Assembly: GCA_021927905.1 (NCBI GenBank) | Contig: BLLK01000055.1 | Coordinates: forward strand, 124,001-188,000 | DNA from: Chaetoceros tenuissimus | Lineage: Eukaryota; Bacillariophyta; Thalassiosirophyceae; Chaetocerotales; Chaetocerotaceae | Direction: 5' to 3' | Length of the DNA stretch: 64,000 nucleotides | The notes under the pieces: model-generated | The model's input: the letters and a program-made list of their open reading frames with translations, nothing else | What the model was told of the DNA's origin: nothing | Databases searched by the model: none | Translations under genes and position numbers: made by a program | In this document: piece by piece, positions 32,380-41,865 of the stretch | How positions within the stretch are numbered: position 1 is the stretch's first letter | Layout: every line of letters starts with the position of its first letter

Positions 32380-34617
32380 ATGAAGATAATATCCAGCCTT
32401 CTTTTGCTGCTGCAATCATGCAGTTCCTTCTATGTACATAATCCAACAATACATCCAAAACCATCTTCCACAGAAATCTTTTCTTCAGTGCAAACATCGC
32501 AACCTCTTCCTCCAGCAATCACAATTGATTCTGTAACTTGCTCCCATGATGGAGGATCCACATATCAGCTACAAGATGTAAACTTTGTATTAAAGCGCGG
32601 AGGAAGATTTGGACTTGTAGGACGCAATGGATGTGGAAAGTCTACTCTCTTGAAAATTATTGCAGAATCCACAGCTGAAGTTGATAGTGGCAGAGGAGGG
32701 AAAAGATTGAATCAAGATGAAGGTGTAGTCTACAGTGGAAATGTAGAGAAGAATCGTGGTATCAAAGTTGCCTATGTAGAACAAGAACCACCTACTCCCT
32801 CCGATGTTACTGTTGCCGATGCATTACTAGGAATAGTTGCAACAGGTGATGCTCAGTCCACGGGATCGAAAAATGTATATGAAGCAGTAAGAAACTATAG
32901 ATTGGCTGCCATGAATGCAGAACAAGATCCTGATATGTTTGCAAAATGTATGACTGATATGGATGCTTTGGATGGGTGGTCAGTCTTGACCAAAGCAGAT
33001 GAAGTTGCTACTCGACTACGTGTCAAACATTTAGAATTGTCTCCATTGTCTACTTTATCAGGAGGGGAACGAAAGAGAGTTGCCTTAGCTGCGGCATTAG
33101 TGCAAGAGCCTGATGTTCTTTTGTTAGATGAACCAACAAATCACCTTGATCTCAGTGCAATTCGATGGATATCAGAACTGCTAAAGGAGAAGAACAAAAT
33201 CACATTATTGACAGTGACACATGATAGAGCCTTTCTGGAAGATGTATGTGATACCATTTTAGAATTGGATCGTGGTTCATTATATTCTTACCAAGGTAAC
33301 TACGCTCACTTCTTGGAGAAAAAGGCCGAAAGGTTGGCTAACGAAGATGCGGCTATACAAGCTGCAAAGAGTAAATACAGAGTTGAGTTGGACTGGATGA
33401 GGAGGCAGCCACAAGCGAGAGAAACAAAACAAAAGGCGCGTATTGACGCATTCTACAAATTGGAAAAGTCGACAAAACCTCGTGTTGTTGATCCTCATCT
33501 TGACTTAGGTGGTGATGATGGGACACAAAGACGACTTGGAAACAATATTTTGAAATTGAAAAATGCGTCTTTGAAGTTTGGAGATCGTATAATTTTAGAT
33601 GATTTCTCTTATAACTTCAATAATGGAGACAAGATCGCTGTGGTTGGAGCTAATGGAGTTGGTAAATCTACGTTTATCAAGATCCTCATAGAGCAGCAGC
33701 CTCTTGATACAGGATCACTTGAGCTAGGAGAAACTGTAGTATTTGGAATTTATGATCAAAAGGGTATAGAGATTGAAGGAGAAAAGACTGTTTTGGAATT
33801 CATGAAAGAACGTGTAGAAGCAAGAGACGGAAGCTCCATGGCTGAAGCACCACAAGAAGCTATGAAGCTCTTGAAGCAATTCCAATTCTCTCGTCAAAGA
33901 TGGAACGAACGAGTATCGATGTTGAGTGGAGGAGAACGTCGTAGGTTACAACTCATGTCAGTATTGACGAAGCGTCCAAACTTTTTGGTGGTGAGTAAGA
34001 TTACTCCTACTAAATCATACATACATTCCAAGATGGATGCATTAAATTCATTTTCTCTCACATTTCCTCTTGATTACACACAGCTTGACGAGCCTACAAA
34101 CGATATTGATCTTGATACTTTGACTGCACTTGAAGATTACCTTGAAGAGTACAAAGGCGTCTTGGTTATTGTTTCTCATGATCGTTTCTTCACAGATAAA
34201 GTGACTGATCATCTATTTGTTTTTGAGGGTAATGGAATCGTAAAAGATTTCACAGGAACGTTGACTGACTACGCAGAAGCGTTGGTAGAGATTGAAGAGT
34301 TGAATGGAGAAGGCGCAAATGCGGTGAAAGATGATATGAAAACAAATTACAAAGAAGACAAAGAAACACGCGTCAAGAGAATGAACCAACTCAAATCTGA
34401 CAAGAAAGAGATGAATAATATCGAGAACAAAATGGAAAAACTAAAGAAAGAGATTGCAAGCTTGGAATTGAAGATCGAAGAAAGTTCAGACGAAGGATGG
34501 ACTGTACTTGCAGACTTGACTGACAAAATGAATGTATGTAAACAAGAGCTAGATGATAAAGAAATGCGATGGCTCGAGCTTGCTGAGGCAATTGAAGAAG
34601 CTGAATCTGAACGCTAA
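32380..34617 (+). CDS. ABC-F ATPase, plastid-targeted
   Basis: Exons 32380-33990 and 34084-34617 join to 714 aa. The intervening 93-bp GT-AG intron (GTGAGT...TTGATTACACACAG) has no in-frame stop and keeps the frame, so an unspliced reading gives 745 aa. Two ABC modules without membrane segments are the ABC-F layout: Walker A GRNGCGKST (about 85) and GANGVGKST, signatures LSGGERKRV and LSGGERRRL, Walker B LLLDEPTNHLD and, across the junction, FLV then LDEPTNDID. An acidic/basic coiled-coil closes the protein. ABC-F proteins act on ribosomes as translation factors. The presequence (MKIISSLLLLLQSCSS then FYVHNP) has Phe after a Ser-rich signal-peptide end, the diatom rule for stromal import, so a role at plastid ribosomes is inferred. 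Confidence 0.9.
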   Translation: MKIISSLLLLLQSCSSFYVHNPTIHPKPSSTEIFSSVQTSQPLPPAITIDSVTCSHDGGSTYQLQDVNFVLKRGGRFGLVGRNGCGKSTLLKIIAESTAEVDSGRGGKRLNQDEGVVYSGNVEKNRGIKVAYVEQEPPTPSDVTVADALLGIVATGDAQSTGSKNVYEAVRNYRLAAMNAEQDPDMFAKCMTDMDALDGWSVLTKADEVATRLRVKHLELSPLSTLSGGERKRVALAAALVQEPDVLLLDEPTNHLDLSAIRWISELLKEKNKITLLTVTHDRAFLEDVCDTILELDRGSLYSYQGNYAHFLEKKAERLANEDAAIQAAKSKYRVELDWMRRQPQARETKQKARIDAFYKLEKSTKPRVVDPHLDLGGDDGTQRRLGNNILKLKNASLKFGDRIILDDFSYNFNNGDKIAVVGANGVGKSTFIKILIEQQPLDTGSLELGETVVFGIYDQKGIEIEGEKTVLEFMKERVEARDGSSMAEAPQEAMKLLKQFQFSRQRWNERVSMLSGGERRRLQLMSVLTKRPNFLVVSKITPTKSYIHSKMDALNSFSLTFPLDYTQLDEPTNDIDLDTLTALEDYLEEYKGVLVIVSHDRFFTDKVTDHLFVFEGNGIVKDFTGTLTDYAEALVEIEELNGEGANAVKDDMKTNYKEDKETRVKRMNQLKSDKKEMNNIENKMEKLKKEIASLELKIEESSDEGWTVLADLTDKMNVCKQELDDKEMRWLELAEAIEEAESER
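33991..34083 (+). other. Frame-preserving 93-bp intron in the ABC-F gene
   Basis: Begins GTGAGT and ends ACACACAG. It splits the second Walker B between RPNFLV and LDEPTNDID. Length is 31 codons with no stop, so retention would insert 31 residues directly before the catalytic Asp-Glu and should inactivate the second site. Confidence 0.85.
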
Positions 34618-34703
34618 ATTGAAAATTATAGTTGCTATCTCTCTATTTCCAGATGAATCTATTTTGTACATAAGCAATTGCATCTACTATGAACTAATAG
34701 GAA

Positions 34704-37070
34704 TTATGTCTTATGCAGTACAAATGCCTTCCCAGTTGCTTTTTGCGTTGCCTTCAATGCACCAAAAGTAGAACTATGTTTCCCAGACTTCTCGGACTGT
34801 TCACGTTCGATTTGTTGTAGTTTCTTTTCTTCCTTTCTCTTTGAACTACCATGTCCATGAAATTGATAGCACAGTTGGCGGAATGCCTCCTTTCTAGTCA
34901 ATAGTCGACCATGCTCGTCGCGGTATTCAAGTTTCACTTCTCTGTTTGCAAGCTCAATGTCCTTTTCATGTGGTCGTCCATTTAATCCGGTAGTGTCAAG
35001 CTTCACAACCTTCTTCAGATCAATCTTCTCGTAATCTTCATAAGTTCTTTCATCTTTCGCACGCCCTCTTAGCTCTTCTCTACAAGAGCTTTTACCAAGT
35101 TCTCCCGTCTGCTTCAGCAGGCCAAGGAAAGCTGACATTCCGCGACCTACACCTGCACTCGCGCTAGTTCCTTCAAAAGTATCAGTTTCATCTGGCTCAT
35201 CTTTCACTTCACGAGCCAACTCCTCCAATGTTTGAATGTTATCTTCTTCATCTGACTTGTCTTCTCTCATCGTAACATCCTCATTGGCTAAAGAATTATC
35301 CGTATCTTGATCTTGCGATGTATTGCTAACATTCTGCTCCTCATTATTCTTCTTTTCTTCCTTCTTGACATTTTTCTGAAAACGAAGAGACCGTGTGAAT
35401 TCCTTTGTAGTACCGATCTCAAACGTAATACCACCTTCTCCATTGTTGAGTGGCTTCTGATTCGTTGCATCACGAGTGGATTTTAGAGCATTAACAACAG
35501 CCAATGCACCCTCAGAATTATCATTTCCATTACTTTGAGTCATGCTCTGTGAGTTGAATTCTCGAAGCCTTTGCAATCTTCGAGCCTTTGATAAAGCTGC
35601 ATTTAAGAAAGCATCATCTTCCTCCTCTTCTATCTCATTATCATTGATTGGAACATTATCGACGGTATTGAAAACTGCTTTTGACCTAACATTCCCCTTT
35701 TCCATTATAGAATGGAATTTGGTCTGTCTTTCCTTCATCAAACCCTCTTCAACTTGTACATCCTTTGCAACTTTATTGGTTTCATTCTCATCATCGCTTT
35801 CCAAATCACGACGTCGCTTCCTCTTTCGCTGTTTGTTACCAGACACTTTCGAAGAAGCCATCAATTCATCCAAAATATTTCCTTGTCCATTTTCATTGTC
35901 TGTTTCAGTATTCGCAATAGAGTCAGTTTTATCAGCTATTTCGTTACCATCATCAGTGTGTTCCTTACTTTTCTTCTTCTTCTTCTTCTTTTCCTTCTTG
36001 AGTTTTTTCATGACTTTCTTCTCCTTCTTTTTCCGGCGTTTCTCTAGTAGCTCTTCATTTAGATTCATAGTCTCCTCTTCTTCTTCATATGACATGAAAT
36101 CAGATTGATGAACAACATTTTTCTCTCCTCCTGATTGCAGAGAAATACTTTTTCCAGACATGCCTGCAAATAAATCATGTCCTTCCTCTCCATTTTTCTG
36201 TTCCTGTTCAATGTTTGACGACAATTTGAATCCTTTGTTTGTATCATTCTTATCTATTTGGCCAGCTATTCCATGATGTCTCGCTGTTGATCCTCCAAGA
36301 ACCATAGCCTGTGAACCTCCCAATTCTTCAAATTCATCATCATCATACCCTGCATATCCTCCAGCATGTCCAAGCCCCATTTCGACCATTCGTTTTCGTT
36401 TGAGATTATCCTGTACGGTAGATGTTTCTGCCATGTTGATATTTTCGAGAGCATTATTTCCATCCTTTTCATTATCTAGAATGGATTGATCCTGCAATGT
36501 CAAAATGGTTGTTCCAACTTCGAAATCAGAAGTCTGATGCGATACTTGCAAGTTCTGGTCTTCAAAGTCCTGACTGGAATAATCCTTACTTTTGGTGGCT
36601 CTTTTATCAGAACTAGTCCTAGACTTTTGTGTTTGGGTTCGCATCCGATCGGCCCAGCTGAGTGCATCTACATTCTCTACAGAATTTTGTTCTTGTTGTA
36701 GTTTTTGAATTCCAGCCTGTACTTCTCGTTGTAGTTTGGCTTTTTCAATCCTTTCCTTGACTTGTTCTTCTTCTCTAGTATTTTTAGCTGGAGCATGAAT
36801 GGCATCTTTAGGTTTCCGTCCTTTTTCGGTGGAGGATGAGTCATTGGATCGAAGAGGTGGTAGACCTAATTTCTCTCTAAGTGCATTGGACTCTTGAATA
36901 GATAGCGATATTTCGCCATCATTTGAGTTTTGTGCAGATGCATTACTTGTATCTGCAGTGCTGTGGTTGTTATTGGAGGTAGTAGATGAAGTACGAAGTG
37001 GTTTTAGACCCAGTTGCTGTCGTAATTTATTGGTCTCATCGATGGAGAGTTCAATCACTTCTTCCGACAT
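34704..37070 (-). CDS. SART1: SART1/Snu66, U4/U6.U5 tri-snRNP protein
   Basis: Intronless, 788 aa. Two HIND motifs at the N-terminus, IELSIDETNKLRQQLGLKP (about 6-24) and ISLSIQESNALREKLGLPP (about 54-72), are the known binding sites for the ubiquitin-like protein Hub1/UBL5 in Snu66, which modulates splice-site choice. A Lys/Glu-rich charged middle includes KKEKKVMKKLKKEKKKKKKK. The C-terminal third is the conserved SART-1 region: GRGMSAFLGLLKQTGEL, DERTYEDYEKIDLKKVVKLD, GRLLTRKEAFRQLCYQFHG and the final GALKATQKATGKAFVLHKT. The protein is needed for tri-snRNP assembly into the spliceosome. Two degraded copies of its 3' half are found at 53.5 and 58-59.6 kb. Confidence 0.93.
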   Translation of the reverse strand: MSEEVIELSIDETNKLRQQLGLKPLRTSSTTSNNNHSTADTSNASAQNSNDGEISLSIQESNALREKLGLPPLRSNDSSSTEKGRKPKDAIHAPAKNTREEEQVKERIEKAKLQREVQAGIQKLQQEQNSVENVDALSWADRMRTQTQKSRTSSDKRATKSKDYSSQDFEDQNLQVSHQTSDFEVGTTILTLQDQSILDNEKDGNNALENINMAETSTVQDNLKRKRMVEMGLGHAGGYAGYDDDEFEELGGSQAMVLGGSTARHHGIAGQIDKNDTNKGFKLSSNIEQEQKNGEEGHDLFAGMSGKSISLQSGGEKNVVHQSDFMSYEEEEETMNLNEELLEKRRKKKEKKVMKKLKKEKKKKKKKSKEHTDDGNEIADKTDSIANTETDNENGQGNILDELMASSKVSGNKQRKRKRRRDLESDDENETNKVAKDVQVEEGLMKERQTKFHSIMEKGNVRSKAVFNTVDNVPINDNEIEEEEDDAFLNAALSKARRLQRLREFNSQSMTQSNGNDNSEGALAVVNALKSTRDATNQKPLNNGEGGITFEIGTTKEFTRSLRFQKNVKKEEKKNNEEQNVSNTSQDQDTDNSLANEDVTMREDKSDEEDNIQTLEELAREVKDEPDETDTFEGTSASAGVGRGMSAFLGLLKQTGELGKSSCREELRGRAKDERTYEDYEKIDLKKVVKLDTTGLNGRPHEKDIELANREVKLEYRDEHGRLLTRKEAFRQLCYQFHGHGSSKRKEEKKLQQIEREQSEKSGKHSSTFGALKATQKATGKAFVLHKT

Positions 37071-37503
37071 TTTTCGTATTTGATAACGATTGATAGATTG
37101 GATTACGGATTACTTATTATGAGTGCAGATCGATGTTTGATAGATAAGTATCATACTCTTCAAATGATACATAAACACAAAAACTTTTGGATTTTCTTTG
37201 AATGTGATATGGGAAACGGAAGAACAAAAAAGAAAGAAAGAAGGAGGATAATAGAAGAAAGAAGGTCAACTATATATCTAGCTAGATAATGAAAATCATA
37301 TCTAGCTACATACGTATATGTATTTTTAGGCTTCTCTTCTTGAGCGAACGAACTCAAAGATGAAGATACTTACACATCTAGCACACAATGTTCTTTTTTG
37401 ACAGGACCGGATGATTCGACTACTCTTATTAGATCAACTACTTTCCAGATAGAGTTGCCGCTTTCAGAATTCATTCAGTTTCACCTTTGTCTCCTTCTTC
37501 ATC
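37071..37503. promoter_or_regulatory. Divergent intergenic region
   Basis: 433 bp between SART1 and the OSCA gene starts, including an AG-rich tract (about 37221-37265) and TATATCTAGCTAGATAATG-like palindromic sequence around 37270. No gene seen. Confidence 0.4.
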
Positions 37504-40233
37504 ATGATGGATGGATTGACGTACCAAGGGCTTGATCAGAGCCTGCTTCCCTCACGTTTGCTGATTGAAGCTGAAGTTGATGATGTTGGCGATGTCACTT
37601 CTACTAAAGTCATTGCAGAAACGTTTAAAATCTATGGATCTGTGTTCCTTGGTCTATTCGCACTCTTTATTGTGCTGCGCTCCAAGTTCCCATTGACCTT
37701 TACATACAACTCGAGATCACTTAAATACATGACGCCTCTATCAAAAGATAGACATGGAACCTTTAACTGGATCTACAAGATTTTCAAATTCACAGATGAT
37801 GAAATCTTTCAGCACTGTGGTATGTCGGCTATTGTCTACATACGCTTCCTACGTCTTGGACTCAAGGTATCTGGTGTTGGTATTCTCTGTTCCTTCTTTT
37901 TGATTCCTGCAAATCTATATGGTTGCAATTTGATCGAGGATGTAACTCAAGCATGGAATGGTACAGATGGTATCAAATACAATGAGACATGTCTAGGAAT
38001 TACGGACAATGTCCGAAAGGTTTCTTTTGGTCATCTATCAGATTCTTCAAACAGTGCCTTTGCTACTACAGTCGCTGCATATGTCATGTTTGGTTCTGCC
38101 ATGTACTTTATTTTTGATGAATTTGAATGGTTCACCAAAAAAAGGCATGAGTTTTTGACTAGTCAGAGATGTGATAATTACAGTGTTTATGTGGAACACA
38201 TCCCAAAAGAATATCAGACCGACGATAAGCTCAAGGCATATTTTGAACAATTGAATTTGCATGTTATCGATGCAAAAATGGTGAGAGATATCGAAATGCT
38301 CGAGAAAAAAGTAGCTGAGAGAGAAAGCGTCTTGGATAGTCTTGAACACGCTGTGAATATTAGAGATGTGAAGAAAGTCGAACCAACCATTACAAAAATT
38401 GGCAAAACTGGACCAATGAAACGAAATGCAATTCAGAATTATTCCAAAGAGCTTAACTCCTTGAATGAAGACATTTCATCTTATGTTGACAAAGTTGCAA
38501 AGAAGAAGCAGAAAGAGGAGGAAATTGAATACACGTACGAAGCTGGTACAAACCCACCCGTGGATACCATTGCCGAGAATCCTTTCCCAATTGTGTTGAA
38601 AGAGGATACCCCTCTCATTGTTGATTCATTGAAGGAAGACTCGATGAAGAAGGGTCATAGAAAAGGAGCTTCATCTTTAAGTGCATTTGGTAAGAAAGCT
38701 TTTGAAACTGCAAAAGCCGGGGTAGGTGGAGCTGTGGGTGGGGTTGCTAGCTTGGCGCTGAACATGTTTGAAGGAGAGGATCTAGGTCAAGTAAGAGATT
38801 CGGGTTTTGTTACCTTTTCCTCTCTCCTTGCTGCCAACCAATGTACACAATCAGTACATTACGCTGTTCCATTCAAGTTTGTCACTACAAGAGCTCCTCG
38901 TCCGGAAGATATAGTTTGGACTAATATTGGCAAGAGTCACAAGGAGCAGACTGTAAGCAAATTTCTTGCTCAAGTTGCAACTGCAGCTACTTGTTTATTT
39001 TGGACCATCCCCGTGTCATTCATCTCTTCTTTTTCAGAAGTTGAAAATTTGACAGCGCTTTTACCCTTTCTTGAAAAGTCAATAGAGAAAAACCCATGGC
39101 TAAAAGAGTTCTTAGCTATGATTGCACCATTACTATTGGTCATCCTCACGAGTCTACTGCCAGCAATCTTGACAGTTTTTTGCAAGAAAGAAGGACATAT
39201 TGGGAGTGACAGTCTCAATGCCTCGCTACTATACAAGCTTGCATTGTTTATGATTATCCAAATCTTCTTTGTTCAAAGTATTAGTGGAAGTATTTTTGAA
39301 AGTCTAGAAGTCATGCTTCAGGATAATACAAAGATCATCACGCAGCTTGCGGAATCTATTCCAGGACAAGCTAAGAGCTTCATCCAATTTGTTCAAGTGC
39401 AAAATTTTCTTGGTTGCGGACTTGAGCTGCTTCGTGTTCCAAGAGTAGTGATGGCTTTAATAAGAAATAAAGTGGGACCAAATTTGACGGAGGAAGAAAA
39501 GGCAAAACCATTCCTCGGAATTCTACCAATGAGCGAATCGGAAGAACTCGACTATCCTATGCTGTTTGCCGAGCTTATTCTTTACTTCATGATCAACCTT
39601 GTGTACTCTTCCATTGCACCGATCATATCGTACATCATGTTTTTGGCTTTTTTGGTTTTGACCTTAGTATATAGACACCAATTGATCTATACATACAATA
39701 GAGAGAACGATGATGGAGGACAATTGTGGGCGTCTGCAATCATGCTTTTCATTACCTGTATGCTCATTTCAGAAGTTGTCCTCATTGGTATTGTTCTACT
39801 AAAGAAAGCATTTATCGCAGGCATGTTATTGATCCCTCTCATCATCATCACTTTTTTGTTCACGGGATACATCAAGCAACAACACTTTCGAGTTACAGTT
39901 TTCGCTCCAACTACACTTTGCGCATCTGTTGATAAAGCAAACATAGATATGGATTTGGGATTTCTCAAGAACAAATATGTTCAACCTGCATTGAATACAA
40001 AGGACGAGTATCCGGATAATATCGCCATTGAAGACGTCAAGGCATATGGAAATAATGAAGATGCTCTTGGTCGCGACAATGAAACTGACGATGTGGAGTT
40101 CTTGGGCGCGGGGCTCGAGACCAGCACATTCGAACCTTTAGACAAGATCGAGACGAATACAAATGTCATGAAACCAATCGAACATTTAGGTGAAGTCAAG
40201 TCACTTGGAAGTGGGGATTTTGATGATGGTTAG
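37504..40233 (+). CDS. OSCA/TMEM63 (CSC1-like) mechanosensitive cation channel
   Basis: Intronless, 909 aa; the ATG at 37507 would serve equally. Family layout is complete. First come three N-terminal membrane helices (VFLGLFALFIVLRS; VSGVGILCSFFLIPANLYG; TTVAAYVMFGSAMYFIFDEF). Then a cytosolic domain begins YSVYVEHIPKEYQTDDKLKAY, with an unusually long charged insertion, followed by the pore region of seven or more helices (FWTIPVSFISSFSEVENL; AMIAPLLLVILTSLLPAIL; ELILYFMINLVYSSIAPIIS; LFITCMLISEVVLIGIVLL). These channels open on membrane tension or hyperosmotic stress and pass Ca2+ and other cations. The C-terminus is acidic and lacks further domains. Homology is clear; subcellular site is unknown. 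Confidence 0.92.
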   Translation: MMDGLTYQGLDQSLLPSRLLIEAEVDDVGDVTSTKVIAETFKIYGSVFLGLFALFIVLRSKFPLTFTYNSRSLKYMTPLSKDRHGTFNWIYKIFKFTDDEIFQHCGMSAIVYIRFLRLGLKVSGVGILCSFFLIPANLYGCNLIEDVTQAWNGTDGIKYNETCLGITDNVRKVSFGHLSDSSNSAFATTVAAYVMFGSAMYFIFDEFEWFTKKRHEFLTSQRCDNYSVYVEHIPKEYQTDDKLKAYFEQLNLHVIDAKMVRDIEMLEKKVAERESVLDSLEHAVNIRDVKKVEPTITKIGKTGPMKRNAIQNYSKELNSLNEDISSYVDKVAKKKQKEEEIEYTYEAGTNPPVDTIAENPFPIVLKEDTPLIVDSLKEDSMKKGHRKGASSLSAFGKKAFETAKAGVGGAVGGVASLALNMFEGEDLGQVRDSGFVTFSSLLAANQCTQSVHYAVPFKFVTTRAPRPEDIVWTNIGKSHKEQTVSKFLAQVATAATCLFWTIPVSFISSFSEVENLTALLPFLEKSIEKNPWLKEFLAMIAPLLLVILTSLLPAILTVFCKKEGHIGSDSLNASLLYKLALFMIIQIFFVQSISGSIFESLEVMLQDNTKIITQLAESIPGQAKSFIQFVQVQNFLGCGLELLRVPRVVMALIRNKVGPNLTEEEKAKPFLGILPMSESEELDYPMLFAELILYFMINLVYSSIAPIISYIMFLAFLVLTLVYRHQLIYTYNRENDDGGQLWASAIMLFITCMLISEVVLIGIVLLKKAFIAGMLLIPLIIITFLFTGYIKQQHFRVTVFAPTTLCASVDKANIDMDLGFLKNKYVQPALNTKDEYPDNIAIEDVKAYGNNEDALGRDNETDDVEFLGAGLETSTFEPLDKIETNTNVMKPIEHLGEVKSLGSGDFDDG

Positions 40234-40433
40234 AGAATGCCGAGACACAGACACACATAAGGGGGAATGATGATATCAAGGACAAAGATAATAATGCGAT
40301 TAATCATCTAAAGAAAGAAATACATTTGTTTTCGTAGAACTAGATTGGATTCTTTAATAACATGACAATTCCAATGAAAAGAAATTGTTGGTAACTACAG
40401 CAAATCTCTACAATGGTTGTGCTTTCATATACT

Positions 40434-41587
40434 TTAATCAGTCCAATCTATCCTAATAGGGCGCCCCATAAGAGTCTTTCCATTCAAAGTTGCTCCCTTT
40501 TCGCAAGCTTCAGTGTTCCAAAATTCAACGTAGCCACATCCTTTATATGGAAACAATCATTTTGAGATTTACTTGTCTTTTAAAAGAAGTCTCATCTAGA
40601 TAACCCACTCACCTTTGAAATCACCACTATCACGGTGATGTAACCACCGAACAGCTTTCACTTCTGCATCTACATTTGCAAAGAATTTAATTATAGTATC
40701 GTCATCAATGTCAAATGATAGATTTCCAACAAAAAGTTTCACACAGTTTTCAGGCTTTTCGCTCATTGCTATTCGCGACAAATTTGTTTGTTAGTAAAAT
40801 GCACTTCCCAAAAGTTTAAACAATAGCTATTGTACTTACCCTTTACACCAGTTCCACCAGCCTGTCCGCCATTTCCAGTGACTTCCTTCGCTTTTGGTGG
40901 CCATTGATCACCTTCTCTAGCTGGAGCAAAGTTAATACGAATAGGTCTCCCCATCAACTTCTGTGTATTCTTTTCTTTCACTGCAATAGCTCCACATTTG
41001 CTAGTCTTCATCTCAATAAACGCAGATCCATAAAATTTACCAGTTTCTTTATCAGTGATCCATTTTACATGTGTCATGACTGCTGGTGCTAGGAAATCTC
41101 TTAGAGAATGTTCGTCAACTGCAAAAGGTAGATTTCCAAGAAATAAGCGAGTATAACCACTTGGATTTCCTGGGCATGGAGCGTTCTTTTCTTCTCCTGC
41201 TTCATCATTACCTTCAGGTTCCTCTTCTTCAACTTGTGGTTCATCAGTATCCAAATCTTCAACTTTTTGCTTCTTTTCCAATGTTTCTGTATCATCACCA
41301 TCATCAATACTCTTTTTACGCTTTTTCTTTTCCTTCTTCTTTTTCTTTTCCTTCTTCTTCTTGTCTTTCTTAGATTCATCATTTAGCTTAATTTCACCAT
41401 CTTCCCCTAATGATACCTTTCCCTCGGATTCAAGAGCCTGTACTGATTTCTTGAATTTCTTCTTTGCTACTTTATCATCGGAGTCAGTTTGAAGTTGTAG
41501 TAGAATTTGCTTTCTGAGCTTTTTCACATTAGTGGATGAGTCGCTCAAAGCAGCAAGAATCTTGTTACATATATCATTATCTGCCAT
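40434..41587 (-). CDS. Two-RRM RNA-binding protein (nucleolin-like), three exons
   Basis: Exons 40840-41587, 40613-40768 and 40434-40540 join in frame (both junctions phase 1; introns of 71 and 72 bp) to 336 aa. The start is ATG 41587 (MADNDICNKILAALSD). An N-terminal helical segment of about 60 residues resembles a DEK-C/SRP-type bundle. It is followed by a Lys-run (KKDKKKKEKKKKKEKKKRKK), an acidic stretch, then RRM1 (RLFLGNLPFAV, FYGSAFIEM; about 164-240) and RRM2 (KLFVGNLSFDID, then GCGYVEFWNTEACEKGA, ending GRPIRIDWTD). RNP1 and RNP2 positions are recognisable in both. Acidic/basic tracts plus tandem RRMs suggest a nucleolar rRNA-processing role; this is inferred. Confidence 0.85.
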
Positions 41588-41857
41588 CTTATTTGTATTT
41601 ATGATAATATTTAAGGTATATACAATAATGTAGCATCTGGGCAAATCAAATGATACTCAAAGCAGTGTTATCAATCATCGTCTCTCATTTATTTGAAATG
41701 ACTGGTGGTGGTTCATTCTCCAAAAATGGTGTCTTCATAGCTATTTAGCCAGAGACGCATTGGTTGAGAAAAAAACAACTTTACGCAAAACAGGTGGATG
41801 CGATGGTGCACTCAGCAAACAGTTTCATTCAAAAACTTGGCAAAAGATGTGCTTTGA

Positions 41858-41865
41858 AGAAAAGG
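41858..41865 (+). repeat. Left 8-bp direct repeat (candidate target-site duplication)
   Basis: AGAAAAGG immediately precedes the first element copy; the same 8 bp follow the last copy at 45556-45563. Joining the flanks gives a contiguous empty site, GAAGAAAAGGTTGAG. Confidence 0.75.

Noticed and set aside
35542-36108. Plus-strand Ser/Phe-rich open frame inside SART1
   Set aside because: Antisense of the Lys/Glu-rich part of SART1.
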